From Hyphococcus sp. (lineage in GTDB: Bacteria; Pseudomonadota; Alphaproteobacteria; Caulobacterales; Parvularculaceae): DNA of 5,815 nt. Position numbers and translations under genes: made by a program. Numbering within the stretch: position 1 is the stretch's first letter; each line of letters begins with the position of its first letter. Of this stretch, positions 4,511 to 5,815 are shown in pieces. A model generated the notes under the pieces. The model saw only the letters and a program-made list of their open reading frames with translations, was not told the DNA's origin and searched no databases. The stretch spans positions 1-5,815 of the forward strand of contig BQJH01000182.1 of assembly GCA_021604605.1 (NCBI GenBank), read 5' to 3'.

Positions 4511-5815
4511 GTGCAAATACTGCTTTTTACAACGCTTTATCCAAACGCATCCATGCCCCACCATGGCGTGTTTGTAGAAAACCGGCTGCGCGCATTTCTC
4601 AACAAGCACGACGCTGATATTCGTGTTGTGGCGCCTGTACCCTGGTTTCCGTTTCAAAATGACATTTTTGGTCATTATGCGCGTTGGGCGCGCGTTCCCA
4701 AAATAGAACAACGTCACGGCGTTCAGGTTGTTCACCCAAGATATTTCATCCCGCCAAAAATCGGCATGACCTTGGCGCCGACAGCCCTTGCGCGCTGCCT
4801 TGAAAACACACTCGGCGAATGGGCGAACGATGGTTGGGAACCTGATCTTATCGATGCGCATTATTTCTACCCTGATGGAGTTGCCGCCGCTGAAATCGCC
4901 CGCAAATTCGACTTGCCTTTGGTCGTCACGGCGCGCGGAACGGACGTTAACTTCATCCCGCGATATGAAACTCCTCGCAGCAAAATCCTTAATGCCGCCA
5001 TGCAAGCCGACAGCGTCATTACCGTGGCGCAGGCGTTAAAAGATGAGCTTGTTCGTCTCCGTGTTCCGCCTTCAAAAATTTCTGTCCTACGCAATGGGGT
5101 TGATCTTGACCTCTTCCGTCCCTTTGACCGCAAAAAGCTCCGTAAAGATATGAACCTTGAGGGCCCGGTTATCGCCAGTGTTGGCCATTTGATTGAACGC
5201 AAGGGACACCACATCGCTATCGAAGCGCTAAGCCTTGTACCAAACGCAACGTTTTTGATCGCCGGTGAAGGCGAAGAAAGAGCCGCGCTGGAAAAGCAGG
5301 TTCGCGACTTGAAAATTGCCTCCCGTGTTCGGTTTCTGGGGGCCATTCCCCATGAAAAGCTGTTCGAAATTTACAACGCCGCTGATGTGCTGGTCCTCGC
5401 CTCTTCCCGTGAGGGCTGGCCAAATGTTCTCCTTGAAGCCATGGCGTGCGGGACGCCTTGCGTCGCCACAAACGCATGGGGCAATGGCGAAGTTATTGGC
5501 GATCCCGTCGCTGGGCTTACTGTCAAAGACCGTACGCCAAAAGCATTTGCCGAAGCGATCAATTCCCTTCTTGCCGCCCCTCCCGCACGGGTAGAAACAA
5601 GGGCCTACGCCGAACATTTTTCCTGGGACGATACCGCTCAAAAAATGGAGCAGATTTTCTCTCGCGTTTCTGCTCGAGCTTCGCAAAGAAAAACAATAAA
5701 GACCACGCCTGTAAAAATCACCAAGCCTTGCAATAAACCTAAACTCCTTATCACCGTTGATACTGAAGAGATGTTTGACTGGCGCGATTTCTCCGCGACC
5801 GAGCATCAATGCGCC
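4511..5815 (+). CDS. Family-4 glycosyltransferase fused in frame to a WalW-like polysaccharide deacetylase domain (3' end beyond window)
   Basis: Open for all 435 codons from GTG 4511 to the window edge. The first part (about 1-378) is a complete GT4-type retaining glycosyltransferase. It has a Rossmann start ILLFTTLYPN, HYFYPDGVAAAEIARKFDLP near 127-146, TARGTDVN, NGVD at 195-198, GHLIERKG at 225-232, AGEGEE at 251-256, and the E-x7-E nucleotide-sugar motif E301-GWPNVLL-E309 followed by AMACGTP. A basic Lys/Thr-rich linker (about 383-409) follows. Residues 411-424 then read KLLITVDTEEMFDW, the opening strand and first metal/base motif (D417, E419, E420) of a WalW-like polysaccharide deacetylase. 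No separate start with a ribosome site precedes that domain; the nearest in-frame ATG (5645) lies inside the transferase's last helix. The start is chosen because the upstream in-frame stop is at 4484, ACAGG (4497-4501) precedes the GTG by 9 bases, and the next Met (15) would remove the first strand. There is no signal peptide, so both activities are predicted to be cytoplasmic. Donor and acceptor sugars are unknown. The transferase is firm; the deacetylase call rests on about 25 residues. Confidence 0.88.
   Translation, partial: MQILLFTTLYPNASMPHHGVFVENRLRAFLNKHDADIRVVAPVPWFPFQNDIFGHYARWARVPKIEQRHGVQVVHPRYFIPPKIGMTLAPTALARCLENTLGEWANDGWEPDLIDAHYFYPDGVAAAEIARKFDLPLVVTARGTDVNFIPRYETPRSKILNAAMQADSVITVAQALKDELVRLRVPPSKISVLRNGVDLDLFRPFDRKKLRKDMNLEGPVIASVGHLIERKGHHIAIEALSLVPNATFLIAGEGEERAALEKQVRDLKIASRVRFLGAIPHEKLFEIYNAADVLVLASSREGWPNVLLEAMACGTPCVATNAWGNGEVIGDPVAGLTVKDRTPKAFAEAINSLLAAPPARVETRAYAEHFSWDDTAQKMEQIFSRVSARASQRKTIKTTPVKITKPCNKPKLLITVDTEEMFDWRDFSATEHQCA

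Noticed and set aside
4379..5005. 208-codon open frame on the minus strand
   Set aside because: It is antisense to the glycosyltransferase, carries no recognisable motif and is basic and irregular in composition; it is a shadow of the plus-strand gene.
5228..5809. 193-codon open frame on the minus strand at the right edge
   Set aside because: It is antisense to the E-x7-E region and linker of the glycosyltransferase-deacetylase gene, with no recognisable domain.
1..5815. CRISPR array, tRNA, rRNA, insertion sequence or attachment site
   Set aside because: No regularly spaced repeats, tRNA-like cloverleaf, transposase motif or terminal inverted repeats were seen; almost all of the window is explained by polysaccharide genes.

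Overview
The window is a stretch of an exopolysaccharide biosynthesis locus from a Gram-negative bacterium, most likely an alphaproteobacterium. This rests on an outer-membrane polysaccharide export lipoprotein, mid-range GC content (about 50% by eye), free use of GTG starts, and proteins that resemble the exosortase (XrtA/PEP-CTERM)-associated export module of proteobacteria. The genus cannot be read from the sequence. No exosortase or PEP-CTERM protein lies in the window, so the XrtA link rests on family resemblance recalled from memory.

Layout. On the minus strand, read right to left: a membrane phosphoglycosyl transferase that would start the repeat unit on undecaprenyl phosphate (3437-4342); a 308-base gap; then a tight three-gene unit of export lipoprotein (2490-3128), chain-length/co-polymerase protein (917-2455) and BY-type tyrosine kinase (9-917). 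The last two share the overlap TAATG. On the plus strand, diverging from the transferase across about 168 bases, a long open frame begins at GTG 4511 and runs off the right edge. It encodes a complete family-4 glycosyltransferase followed, in the same frame with no stop, by the beginning of a WalW-like polysaccharide deacetylase domain.

How the parts fit. The sugar transferase would load the first sugar-phosphate on the lipid carrier, and the glycosyltransferase would extend it. The fused deacetylase may modify N-acetyl sugars. The chain-length protein and the separate kinase would control polymer length, and the export lipoprotein would connect to the outer-membrane exit.

Regulation. The 308-base gap upstream of the export/chain-length/kinase unit holds a good sigma-54 promoter candidate on the minus strand (3206-3221, TGGCA-N6-TTGC, giving GG-N10-GC). 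A possible IHF site (3265-3277) and a short perfect inverted repeat (3313-3324) lie upstream, at distances typical of enhancer-driven sigma-54 promoters. This fits the known association of PEP-CTERM/exosortase loci with the PrsK/PrsR two-component system and RpoN. The two most interesting points are this promoter architecture and the in-frame glycosyltransferase-deacetylase fusion.
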